A stretch of 64,000 nt of DNA, taken from NCBI GenBank assembly GCA_049306095.1, contig JBAQPU010000018.1, positions 1 through 64,000 of the forward strand. The letters run 5' to 3'. Shown piece after piece: positions 1-7,524 of the stretch. The notes under the pieces are model-generated. The model searched no databases. It was not told where the DNA came from and saw only the letters and a program-made list of their open reading frames with translations. Source of the DNA: UBA2336 sp049306095. Lineage in GTDB: Bacteria > Bacteroidota > Bacteroidia > Cytophagales > Cyclobacteriaceae. How positions within the stretch are numbered: the first letter of the stretch is position 1; each line of letters opens with the position of its first letter. The translations under genes were made by a program, and so were the position numbers.

Positions 1-433
1 CTTTTTCTTTAATCTCAACCTGCTTTTTATCACTCAACTTCTTCACAATTTGTTCAATCTCATCCCGCAGTTTGCCATCCATCGGAACAGCAGTAGTGAT
101 GGTTGCCCCTCCAATCCCTTTAAAGTCGTTATAAGCCTGATGGAACTCAATTGCAATGGCCGGTAAAAGTGGCTCACGGTTTTTCCGTGTGATGATATCA
201 AAGATGGCTAGAGTAAGCGTTTGCACTTTCCCTTTGAATATCTGCTCCAGAATCTCTCTTTTTTTGTCGTGCTTGATGATGGGGTTGCGTAACATGAGCA
301 GAAATGATCTGTTCTCTTCACAAACCTTTGAGAACAAGGTCATATCCTGGTGTACTTTATCAAGCACTCCTTTTTCTACCGCCAATCCCAGCAGCGACTT
401 GACATAACGCGATGCTACACGTGAATCGGCCAT
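1..433 (-). CDS. atpH: F0F1 ATP synthase subunit delta, partial (left edge)
   Basis: The frame opens with ATG at 433 and stays open to the window edge, giving 144 codons; the stop lies outside. The protein starts MADSRVASRYVKSLLGLAVE, which fits the delta/OSCP family: an N-terminal helical bundle that binds the top of the F1 alpha subunits and a C-terminal part that contacts the b-subunit stalk. It starts 3 bases after the atpF stop, so the two are probably translationally coupled. The order atpB-atpE-atpF-atpH is the usual bacterial one, and atpA would be expected next, beyond the window. The identification rests on the sequence pattern and the position. Confidence 0.9.
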   Translation of the reverse strand, partial: MADSRVASRYVKSLLGLAVEKGVLDKVHQDMTLFSKVCEENRSFLLMLRNPIIKHDKKREILEQIFKGKVQTLTLAIFDIITRKNREPLLPAIAIEFHQAYNDFKGIGGATITTAVPMDGKLRDEIEQIVKKLSDKKQVEIKEK

Positions 434-436
434 GAA

Positions 437-931
437 TTAGTTCAATTTTAAATCGTTGATATATCCTTCTACAAGGGCCTTTTGATCCTTGTCTGATGAC
501 AGGTTTTTCTTAATCAATTTCTCAGCAACCTCAAGCGAGAACATAGCAACCTGCACTTTTACGTCTTTCAGGGCAGCTTCTTTTTCTACGTTGATGGCTG
601 CGCGTGCATCAGCAATAATCTTGTCAGCAGCTTTCTTGGCATCTGCATGGGCATCATCCTTCAACCGATTGGCAACTTCGCGCGCTTCTTTCAACATTTT
701 ATCGCGCTCTTCACGCGCTTCCTTTAACAGCTTCTCGTTGTCGGAAGTAAGCCTGGCCATTTCTGCCCTGGCCTTCTCGGCTGTGTCTAATGCGTTTTGA
801 ATAGACTCTTCTCTTTCTTTAAGCGATCCCAAAATTGGCTTCCATGCAAATTTTGAAAGCACGATAACCAGCAGGATAAATATAATCGCCTGCCAAATGA
901 TCAGGCCTGAGCCGGGTGTTAGTAATTCCAT
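437..931 (-). CDS. atpF: F0F1 ATP synthase subunit b
   Basis: This is the peripheral stalk subunit that links the membrane F0 sector to F1. The 164-residue protein has one N-terminal membrane helix (about residues 9-29, rich in Ile, Leu and Val), followed by a long, highly charged Ala/Lys/Glu helix suited to a right-handed coiled-coil dimer. The length is normal for the family. The conserved start of the stalk appears as FAWKPILGSLKEREESI. It lies between atpE and atpH. A strong hairpin in the 89-base gap upstream separates it from atpE. Confidence 0.96.
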   Translation of the reverse strand: MELLTPGSGLIIWQAIIFILLVIVLSKFAWKPILGSLKEREESIQNALDTAEKARAEMARLTSDNEKLLKEAREERDKMLKEAREVANRLKDDAHADAKKAADKIIADARAAINVEKEAALKDVKVQVAMFSLEVAEKLIKKNLSSDKDQKALVEGYINDLKLN

Positions 932-964
932 ATCTTCTTCAGATAAATTTCAGTGTGTTAGTGT

Positions 965-999
965 AAAAAGAGCTTCCCGCCTATTGCAGGAAAACTCTT
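965..999 (-). terminator. Terminator-like hairpin between atpE and atpF
   Basis: Read on the minus strand, the arm at 999-986 pairs with the arm at 980-968. There are 13 base pairs including two G-U pairs, one bulged U and a 5-base loop. A T run follows (complement of 965-969). This has the form of an intrinsic terminator but sits inside the atp operon, directly downstream of atpE. It may be an attenuator or an RNA-stabilising 3' end that lets atpE be made in excess. The pairing is read from the sequence; the function is inferred. Confidence 0.6.
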
Positions 1000-1020
1000 C
1001 TTAGTTTTTTCTGGACTCGA

Positions 1021-1260
1021 TTAAAGTGCCACCATTAGGCAAATAACCAGTGCAAACAGGGCCGCAACTTCTATAAGAGCCGCGATTACCAGCATAGCAC
1101 CTTGAATTTTGCCGGAAGCCTCTGGCTGACGAGCCATTCCTTCCATTGCAGAGCCACCGATACGACCGATACCAATTCCAGCGCCAATTACAGCCAGACC
1201 TGCACCGATACCAGCGCCCATGATTGCAAAACTCATGTCCTGTAACAATAATGCTAACAT
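1021..1260 (-). CDS. atpE: F0F1 ATP synthase subunit c
   Basis: This is the proteolipid of the rotating c-ring. The 79-residue protein forms two membrane helices. The first has the glycine repeat GAGIGAGLAVIGAGIGIG, the polar loop carries ARQPEASG, and the second helix has the ion-binding Glu64 in AALIEVAALF. Val and Ala follow the Glu, and I do not see the polar residues of sodium-type rings, so proton coupling is inferred. A start at Met9 is possible. Hairpins lie on both sides of the gene (965-999 and 1286-1305), which may support the higher copy number this subunit needs. Confidence 0.97.
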   Translation of the reverse strand: MLALLLQDMSFAIMGAGIGAGLAVIGAGIGIGRIGGSAMEGMARQPEASGKIQGAMLVIAALIEVAALFALVICLMVAL

Positions 1261-1285
1261 AGTGTTATGTATTTAAGTTAAAACG

Positions 1286-1305
1286 CCCCCGACTTTTGCC
1301 GGAGG
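1286..1305 (-). terminator. Hairpin between atpB and atpE
   Basis: On the minus strand the 8-base arms CCTCCGGC and GTCGGGGG enclose an AAAA loop and pair completely if two G-U pairs are allowed. The bases CG and then TTTT follow, so it resembles a weak terminator. It lies 25 bases upstream of the atpE start and could partly end atpB transcripts or act as a processing or stability element for atpE mRNA. Confidence 0.45.
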
Positions 1306-1330
1306 ATATCTTTAATTTTTTCTGAGTAGC

Positions 1331-2353
1331 TCAATGATGTTCGTGCTCTGCTGTTGCCATGCCAATGTACAATGCCGTAAATAACGCAAACACGTACGCC
1401 TGAATGGCCGCCACTAACAACTCAATCAAACTAATAAACAATACCATAAAGGAAGCACCCGCTCCCACATAAATGCTCTTGAATATAAACGCCAGGCTGA
1501 TCAAGCTCAGCAACACAATGTGACCTGCCGTGATCGCCACAAACACACGAATGGTAAGCGAGAAGGGCTTTGTAAATAACCCGATAACTTCTACCAGGAC
1601 AATGATCGGTCTTAAAACCAATGGTACACCGGGAGTCCAGAAAATATGACCCCAGTAGGCTCTGTTACCGCTGAAGTTGGTGATCAAAAATGTAAAGACG
1701 GCAAGCGTTAATGTTACGGCAATGTTGCCCGTCATGTTTCCTGCTCCCGGGAGCAGCCCCAGCAAGTTGCCGAACAAAATAAAAAAGAACAGTGTAAGGA
1801 TGTAAGGCAAATATTTTTCGTAATGATGCCCGATGTTTGGCTTCACAATTTCATCGCGAACAAAAACAACAATCGGCTCGAAGAATGATTGAACACCTTT
1901 AGGAGCTTTCCCTTTGTTTTTCTTAAAGCCTCGGGCAACGGCAGTAAACACCAGTAACAGCACCGCAGCATTAATGAATAGCATGGCCACATTTTTGGTA
2001 ATGGAAATATCCAACACCGACTGGCCGTTCAGGGTAATATGATTATGCTCCAGCTTGTACCCGTTAAATTCAATCACCTGGTGATGCTCATCATAAAACT
2101 TATGCGATGAAAAAACATCCAGTCCTTTCTCAGAAGAATAAACAATGATTGGAAGGTAAAGGGTACCGTAATGCCCGTCCCAAAAATGCCAGATATGATC
2201 ATCCATCACATGGTGAAGGATCACCTCGCTGGCGTTAAACTCTGTTGGATCACTTTCCGATTCGGATGCCAGAACAGGAGTTGAAAATCCGCATAAAAAC
2301 AGCAGGAAAATAAGAATAGAAAATCGGCTGATTTTATTGGAGAAAACGCTCAT
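1331..2353 (-). CDS. atpB: F0F1 ATP synthase subunit a
   Basis: This is the stator membrane subunit that carries the proton half-channels. At 340 residues it is longer than the E. coli protein because of an N-terminal signal-like helix (residues 11-29) and a periplasmic region of about 85 residues, an extension I associate with Bacteroidota. The essential arginine is Arg269 in SLTIRVFVAITAGH, facing the c-ring. Hydrophobic helices fill residues 120-335, and the protein ends in a His-rich tail. A perfect TAnnTTTG box lies 34 bases upstream (2387-2394), so the core atp genes may have their own promoter as well as readthrough from the genes upstream. Confidence 0.96.
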   Translation of the reverse strand: MSVFSNKISRFSILIFLLFLCGFSTPVLASESESDPTEFNASEVILHHVMDDHIWHFWDGHYGTLYLPIIVYSSEKGLDVFSSHKFYDEHHQVIEFNGYKLEHNHITLNGQSVLDISITKNVAMLFINAAVLLLVFTAVARGFKKNKGKAPKGVQSFFEPIVVFVRDEIVKPNIGHHYEKYLPYILTLFFFILFGNLLGLLPGAGNMTGNIAVTLTLAVFTFLITNFSGNRAYWGHIFWTPGVPLVLRPIIVLVEVIGLFTKPFSLTIRVFVAITAGHIVLLSLISLAFIFKSIYVGAGASFMVLFISLIELLVAAIQAYVFALFTALYIGMATAEHEHH

Positions 2354-2386
2354 TTGGGCTATTTAAAGGGGTAAAAAATCCGACCG

Positions 2387-2394
2387 CAAAGGTA
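2387..2394 (-). promoter_or_regulatory. Predicted -7 promoter box for atpB
   Basis: The minus strand reads TACCTTTG, an exact match to the Bacteroidota -7 consensus TAnnTTTG, 34 bases upstream of the atpB start. A TTTG lies upstream (2410-2413) but with a spacing of 15 bases rather than the usual 19 or so. The box overlaps a 7-base inverted repeat (AAAGGTA and TACCTTT, 2388-2407). Confidence 0.5.
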
Positions 2395-2443
2395 TCAATT
2401 TACCTTTCACAAAGAAATTTTTTACTCTTTTTTCCCGTGAGAA

Positions 2444-2797
2444 TCACCGGTTTACCTGGCGGTACAGGAAACCAATTTCAAGGGCTGTAAAAACGAAATA
2501 CACAGCCATAAAAAACAGGACATCCGCCATGGCCCTTTGAGGTTGAGTCTTAACCAATACAAACAAGTAGGCGCCATAGGCTATTAGCTTAACCACCATG
2601 GTTGCCAAATAAAATTGAACAAAAAAATCAGGACGGTGCTCTTTTGTTTTTAACAGAAACCGGTACAATCCTGCCGTGCTTATGAAAAGGAGGGCTAGTG
2701 TCCTGTAAAAATACTCGGGTCGTGATTCAATTCCCCAGGTTCCTGCAACTAAAATTAACAGGGCTGTTCCGGCTAGTGTGATTATGAATTTCGTCAA
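2444..2797 (-). CDS. Small membrane protein of the atp cluster (AtpI-like position)
   Basis: The 117-residue protein has four predicted membrane helices (roughly residues 5-21, 32-48, 61-82 and 88-110) with short polar links. It lies between the atpZ-like gene (3-base gap) and atpB, the place where AtpI-type genes sit in many atp operons. AtpI proteins are thought to help c-ring assembly or ion supply. I do not see a decisive motif, so the role comes from topology and position only. Confidence 0.65.
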   Translation of the reverse strand: MTKFIITLAGTALLILVAGTWGIESRPEYFYRTLALLFISTAGLYRFLLKTKEHRPDFFVQFYLATMVVKLIAYGAYLFVLVKTQPQRAMADVLFFMAVYFVFTALEIGFLYRQVNR

Positions 2798-2800
2798 AAC

Positions 2801-3025
2801 TTATGGCCGGTTAAGCGATTTATAAACCTGGTACATCATGGCGCCAAAGGCAACCAAACCAAAGAGCAACATACATACAGGGAAATTGAATTGCAGGTAT
2901 TGGTCAAGCTTATATCCCAGCCATCCAAAAACAATCATAGCAGCCAACAACTGGAATGCCAGGCCACTATACTTCAAATAGGTGTTGCTATGCTTTTTCC
3001 ACTCCTCCGAATTTTGCTCTGACAT
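2801..3025 (-). CDS. AtpZ/AtpI family protein
   Basis: The 74-residue protein has a short charged N-terminus and two membrane helices (about residues 17-40 and 48-68) separated by a loop containing KLDQYLQF. The glycine-containing first helix and the G-x-x-L-D turn (GWLGYKLD) match the AtpZ family, which accompanies F0 genes and is linked to ATP synthase assembly or divalent-ion uptake. It is spaced 5 bases from the thioredoxin-like gene and 3 from the AtpI-like gene, so it is probably cotranscribed with them. Confidence 0.8.
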   Translation of the reverse strand: MSEQNSEEWKKHSNTYLKYSGLAFQLLAAMIVFGWLGYKLDQYLQFNFPVCMLLFGLVAFGAMMYQVYKSLNRP

Positions 3026-3030
3026 TGAAA

Positions 3031-3537
3031 TCAGATTTTGCCGAGTGGCTTATAGTTTTTGGGGTCAAGGCTGTCTGGAGACCAGTTCTGCAAAAACTCA
3101 AGAACTTTCGTTACACTGTGGCCTTTTCCTTCTTCCAGGTACGCGCTGTTTTGCGTGTGCAGGCGTTGGCCTTTGGCATTCAAAATCACAAAGACAGGAA
3201 ATCCAAAGCGCTGCGGATAATCGAGCGATGCAAAAACCTCTTCATTGAAATTCTCTTTGCTGTAATTCACGTGAACAACCACATAGTTTTCCTTCATATA
3301 GTTCTTTAAGGTATCGTTGGTTGTTACCAGGTTATCGAACAAGATACACCATGAACACCAGTTACCACCTAATTGCAAAAAAACGTGCTTGTTCTCAGCT
3401 GATGCCTTGGTAACGGCTTGCGCAATTTCAGTTTTGGCATTTGCCTGTGGATTATACAACTGCGATTTAGTTTCCTGCGAATAGGAAAACATACTGAAGC
3501 TCAATACAAAAATCAGGCTCAGAAAAAATCGTTTCAT
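3031..3537 (-). CDS. Exported thioredoxin-like protein
   Basis: The 168-residue protein has a signal peptide (residues 1-20, ending SYSQ) and a thioredoxin fold with the active-site motif WCSWC (Cys61 and Cys64). The region FPVFVILNAKGQRLH contains the cis-proline loop and the following strands. It should act in the periplasm as a disulfide reductase or isomerase, probably supplied with electrons by the DsbD encoded at 53771-55891. It lies between the bactofilin gene and atpZ; its link to ATP synthase, if any, is unknown. Confidence 0.82.
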   Translation of the reverse strand: MKRFFLSLIFVLSFSMFSYSQETKSQLYNPQANAKTEIAQAVTKASAENKHVFLQLGGNWCSWCILFDNLVTTNDTLKNYMKENYVVVHVNYSKENFNEEVFASLDYPQRFGFPVFVILNAKGQRLHTQNSAYLEEGKGHSVTKVLEFLQNWSPDSLDPKNYKPLGKI

Positions 3538-3549
3538 GTAGAGATGCTG

Positions 3550-3993
3550 TTAGTTTGCTTTGGCCTCTTCCGGACGAACGAAAGCCCGTGAAGCAAGGGT
3601 GCCATTGCCTTCTCCTGCTTTAATGTCTTTCACGGCAGCACCCATTTTACAGGTTCCGTTGAAAACTGCCCCTGGCTCCACCACTAATTTGCCGGTTATA
3701 ATGTCACCATTGATAACCGCTGTAGCCTTCAAAACCAAAAGCTCTGAAACTTCAAGCCTGCCTCTTACTTCTCCTTCAATATCTGCATTTTGGGCAATGA
3801 TGTTGCCTTGCACATTGGATGAGTTACCCAACGCTACTTTTGATTTTGATTTTACATTGCCCACTACTTTACCCTCTACCCGGATGTTTCCGTGGGTTTC
3901 AATATTTCCTTCCAGGAAGGTTCCCTTCCCGATGGTATTGCTGGAGTTGCTGATTTCTTCTGCTACTCTTTTTTGTTCTTTAGTCGTAAGCAT
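3550..3993 (-). CDS. Bactofilin family cytoskeletal protein
   Basis: Bactofilins polymerise into membrane-associated filaments through a right-handed beta-helix. The 147-residue protein has the typical core at about residues 20-115: short hydrophobic repeats with periodic glycines (GKGTFLEGNIETHGNIRVEG, then GNVKSKSKVALG and EGEVRGRLEV), flanked by flexible tails. It begins 12 bases after the stop of an M23 peptidase gene. Bactofilin-M23 pairs are known from Helicobacter (CcmA with Csd1), where they set cell shape, so a role in local wall remodelling is likely. Confidence 0.9.
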   Translation of the reverse strand: MLTTKEQKRVAEEISNSSNTIGKGTFLEGNIETHGNIRVEGKVVGNVKSKSKVALGNSSNVQGNIIAQNADIEGEVRGRLEVSELLVLKATAVINGDIITGKLVVEPGAVFNGTCKMGAAVKDIKAGEGNGTLASRAFVRPEEAKAN

Positions 3994-4005
3994 GTCTCTA
4001 CTTTT

Positions 4006-4893
4006 TTAAAAGGTTACAAATTCTTCAGGGTTAAGAGGATTGCCGTTGTACCACAACTCGAAATGAAGGTGTGGCCCATTCGTCATTTCCCCACTATTGC
4101 CAACGATAGAGATGATTTCACCCGCGTTCACAAAAGTACCAACTTTTTTCAAGAGTTCCGCATTATGCTTGTAAACCGAAATCAGGTTGCCCCGATGCTG
4201 AATCATGATCACATAACCGGAGTCTTGTGTCCAGGAGGCAAACAACACTGTACCATCGGCCACATTCTTAACGGCCTCGTTCGTCTTTGCCACTACATCA
4301 ACTCCGTAGTGTCCTGTTTTAATATCGAAGTGATCAGAAATAAATCCGGTGATGGGTGAAAAGAAAAATGTTTCCTGCAGTTCGCGATACTTCACACTGG
4401 TAAGGGTAATGAGGGAGAGATCGGTTTTTTCAAAATCTTTTCTGAATTGCGAATCAGCAGCAGCAAGTTTCATTTCTGCCGGTTTTGAAAGAGGTCTCTT
4501 TTCTCCTTTCAAAATTTGCTCGGGATCTTTGAAATCACTCGTGTCACCGCTTAATACCCGTTGAAAGTTCAGGATGAACTGATCTTTGCGATCTACTTCA
4601 ATGGCCAGCGAGTCAAACTGCTCTTGCAAATCAACCAACTGTTTATTCATTTCAATTTGTGCGTGGCGCGGGTCAAACCATTTTGCCAGCAACGTTTTAG
4701 AGAGAAACAAACTGATCACGAAAACAGTGGTAAAGAGGATCACCGAAAAAAGAATTACCTTGGAGTAGGTAAACCCCAGGCTCGTCTTTTCAGCAAAGTT
4801 CTCCTCGTTTCGGATGATCAGCTGATACCGGCTGGTAAGCCAACTGGATAATGTTTTTTTCGGCTTCAAATTTTCCTGTTTTTTTGAGGGCAA
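4006..4893 (-). CDS. Membrane-anchored M23 peptidase (bactofilin partner)
   Basis: This is a zinc endopeptidase of the LytM type that would cut peptidoglycan cross-links. The 295-residue protein has a basic N-terminus, one membrane helix (about 45-68), a charged coiled-coil stretch (about 78-115) and a C-terminal M23 domain with zinc ligands His195 and Asp199 (HYGVD) and the HLH pair His275/His277. No ATG exists in the 5' part. The start given is TTG at 4893, but that codon overlaps a -7-like box (4891-4898), so TTG at 4869, preceded by AGGA, is also plausible. Confidence 0.88.
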   Translation of the reverse strand: MPSKKQENLKPKKTLSSWLTSRYQLIIRNEENFAEKTSLGFTYSKVILFSVILFTTVFVISLFLSKTLLAKWFDPRHAQIEMNKQLVDLQEQFDSLAIEVDRKDQFILNFQRVLSGDTSDFKDPEQILKGEKRPLSKPAEMKLAAADSQFRKDFEKTDLSLITLTSVKYRELQETFFFSPITGFISDHFDIKTGHYGVDVVAKTNEAVKNVADGTVLFASWTQDSGYVIMIQHRGNLISVYKHNAELLKKVGTFVNAGEIISIVGNSGEMTNGPHLHFELWYNGNPLNPEEFVTF

Positions 4894-4898
4894 AATTA
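4891..4898 (-). promoter_or_regulatory. Predicted -7 box upstream of the M23-bactofilin genes
   Basis: The minus strand reads TAATTTTG, an exact TAnnTTTG match at the 5' edge of the M23 frame. If it is real, transcription would start near 4884 and translation would have to begin downstream of 4893, favouring the TTG at 4869. Confidence 0.4.
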
Positions 4899-4959
4899 GA
4901 TATTCTGTACGATTATAATATGGAATGTATGATTTTTACGTTGTGGTATAACTAATGAA

Positions 4960-7524
4960 GTGCGTTTGAAAAACCTCTTTTTTAATATCGTTTTACTGAT
5001 TTTTGTCCTTGGGTGCTCTTCTGAATCCACCACCTGGACGAGCAAGGCATTTCATAATACCACAGCCCATTATAATGGTTATTTCTACGCACTGGAAGAG
5101 ATCACAAAAATTGAGAAAACCATATGGGATGCACGGATCGATAATTTCAACAACGTATTAAAACTCTATCCGGCCCTTGACTCTGCCCGGGCCAAAGGCT
5201 ACGATAAAGAAATTCAGGAAGCCATTAAGATGGCCTCACTCGCTATTCAACGCCACCCAAACAGCAAGTGGGTTGACGACAGTTACATCCTCGTTGGCAA
5301 GGCACGATTGTACAGCCTTGATTGGGGAAACGCGGTTCAAACCTTTAAGTATGTAAACACAAAAAGTAAAAATCGCGATAAGCGACACGAAGCCATCATT
5401 CATCTCGCACGCACTTTCGTTGAGCACCGCGAATATAACAATGCCGAAGCTGCCTTTGATTTCCTGGAAAAAGAAAAGCTCAGCAAAAACAATCTTAAAA
5501 GATTTCATCTTGAAAGAGCATATTATTACCAACTGCGCGAAGATTATGACAATATGGTGAGGAACCTGATCAGCGCTGTTCCCCTGCTTAAAAAGAAAGA
5601 CCGGCCCGGAAGAATCTACTTTATTATCGGGCAAGTATACCAGGAGCTGGGTTTTGACGCAGAAGCTTTCAACTATTACCGTGAATGTCTTTCCACGAAT
5701 CCTGAATATGAAATTGATTTTTATGCCAGACTGTACATGGCTCAGGTTGCAGAGATTTCAAAAAACCGGGATGTGGCCAGTGCGCGCAAGTCTTTTAAGA
5801 AGCTTCTGAAGGATCCCAAGAACAGAGATTTCCGCGACAAAATTTATTATGAGATGGGCGTATTTGAATTCAAGCAAAAGAACCTTGCACAAGCCATTGA
5901 CGATTATAAACGTTCTATTCGGGAGGGCACCAGTAAACTGATTGACGGACAAGCCTATCTTGAGTTAGGTGAAATATACTACGATACACTCAAGAACTTT
6001 CAACTGTCGCAGGCATACTACGACAGTGCCGTTGCTGCACTTCCTCCCGATTTCGAAAATTACAAAGCCATACAGGCCAGGCAGAAAATACTGAATGAGT
6101 TTGTTCAAAACCTGAATACAATCGCGTGGCAAGACAGTTTGTTAGTGATGGCAAAAATGGATACAGCCTCATTGCGTAAACACATTCAATCCGTCCTCGA
6201 CAGTCAGAAAAAACCTGAAGTCAAAACAAAAAGAAAAAGGAAGGATCGCATCGAAATCAATGCTGTGAATACTTCCATTACTTCCGAAACAGGCCTGGAT
6301 GTATCAAACTGGTATTTTGGAAACCCATCGGCTGTGGCGCTTGGCCAGACTGAATTTGCCCGTGTGTGGGGCGATCGGCCACTTGAAGATAACTGGAGGC
6401 GATCAAGCCGCACGACTACGATAGCACAGGCACAAACACAAAATGAAAATGATGGCTCGAAAAATAATACCGAAGTTGCTCCTGTTGCAGTGGTGAAAGA
6501 CCCTGTGCAGGAAGAGTATGATCGTATCAGTAAACAACTGCCGCTCACAGAAGACCAGGTTGCAGAAGCTCATAAGAAAATTGAAGACGCTTATTTCCGT
6601 TTAGGTGACATCTACTACTTCGACCTGAAAGAAACAGACAATGCTGTTGCCTCCTACATCACCTTATTAGATCGTTACCCGGAATCAACCTATCGTCCTG
6701 AAATACTTTATAAACTCTACCTGATTTTTAAGGATTCAGATGTGACCCGTGCAGAACGGTATGCTGCAGAATTAAAGCAACAATATCCTGAATCTCCTTA
6801 TGCAAAAATTCTTGTTAATCCCAACTATCAACAAGAGTCCGGCCTTGCCCTGGAAAAGCAGCAAAAGATTTATGCACTAGCCTATGAACGCTATCTGCAG
6901 GGCGATTACAAATCTGCCACCCAATTGATTGATGAAGCCCTTGGATTAGAAAAGACTCCTTTTCATGCCAACCTGAGCCTGTTAAAAGTCTTAATCATCG
7001 GGAAAACAGAAAACATCAGTCAGTATCAATTTTCACTGGAAACTTTTATTAAAAACTATCCCGAAAGCGAAACTATTCCGTATGCACAAAACCTGTTACA
7101 GGCTTCCCGCGATTACCAGACACGACAGGAAAAGCAAAAAGGAACTCAGTATATCCGTTCTTTTGAAGAGCCGCACTATTTCGTTTTCGTTTCGGCTAAA
7201 GAAAGTAAGTTAGTGGAAACTGTTTCCAGTACGCTTGAATCCTTTAACCATGCCTCGTTTAAAGAACTCGGACTGAAAGTGAGCACACTCATGTTGAACG
7301 ATGCCTATACCCTCACCCTGGTATCCGACTTACCTCGACTTAGTTCTGCGCTTGAATACTATAAAACATTTACCGAAAAGCAGGCAACGTTTACCGGACT
7401 TAAAGACCATAAATTCAGTAGCTTTGTAATTACGAAAGACAATTTTGATATCTTTTACCGAACAAAAGGACTTGATGAGTACTTACAATTCTTTCAAAAA
7501 AACTATCACCCGGAAAACCCGTGA
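4960..7524 (+). CDS. sprE: T9SS lipoprotein SprE/PorW (TPR protein)
   Basis: This is a periplasmic lipoprotein required for type IX secretion and gliding. The 854-residue protein begins at GTG 4960; the ATG at 4955 is out of frame and stops after four codons. The signal peptide ends in the lipobox FVLGC with Cys19. Tetratricopeptide-like helical hairpins fill about residues 80-400 and 520-680, with a charged linker around 400-500. The region after the Cys (TTWTSKAFHNTTAHYNGYFY) fits SprE/PorW. The gldKLMN-porP cluster lies 4 kb downstream. The pbp1A gene overlaps its 3' end by 50 bases. Confidence 0.85.
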   Translation: MRLKNLFFNIVLLIFVLGCSSESTTWTSKAFHNTTAHYNGYFYALEEITKIEKTIWDARIDNFNNVLKLYPALDSARAKGYDKEIQEAIKMASLAIQRHPNSKWVDDSYILVGKARLYSLDWGNAVQTFKYVNTKSKNRDKRHEAIIHLARTFVEHREYNNAEAAFDFLEKEKLSKNNLKRFHLERAYYYQLREDYDNMVRNLISAVPLLKKKDRPGRIYFIIGQVYQELGFDAEAFNYYRECLSTNPEYEIDFYARLYMAQVAEISKNRDVASARKSFKKLLKDPKNRDFRDKIYYEMGVFEFKQKNLAQAIDDYKRSIREGTSKLIDGQAYLELGEIYYDTLKNFQLSQAYYDSAVAALPPDFENYKAIQARQKILNEFVQNLNTIAWQDSLLVMAKMDTASLRKHIQSVLDSQKKPEVKTKRKRKDRIEINAVNTSITSETGLDVSNWYFGNPSAVALGQTEFARVWGDRPLEDNWRRSSRTTTIAQAQTQNENDGSKNNTEVAPVAVVKDPVQEEYDRISKQLPLTEDQVAEAHKKIEDAYFRLGDIYYFDLKETDNAVASYITLLDRYPESTYRPEILYKLYLIFKDSDVTRAERYAAELKQQYPESPYAKILVNPNYQQESGLALEKQQKIYALAYERYLQGDYKSATQLIDEALGLEKTPFHANLSLLKVLIIGKTENISQYQFSLETFIKNYPESETIPYAQNLLQASRDYQTRQEKQKGTQYIRSFEEPHYFVFVSAKESKLVETVSSTLESFNHASFKELGLKVSTLMLNDAYTLTLVSDLPRLSSALEYYKTFTEKQATFTGLKDHKFSSFVITKDNFDIFYRTKGLDEYLQFFQKNYHPENP

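Noticed and set aside
2388..2407. Terminator upstream of atpB
   Set aside because: The 7-bp AT-rich stem overlaps an exact -7 box and has no clean T run on the minus strand, so a promoter explains it better.
3560..4009. Open frame of 149 codons on the plus strand
   Set aside because: It is the antisense of the bactofilin gene and shows only low-complexity Ser/Leu/Pro sequence.
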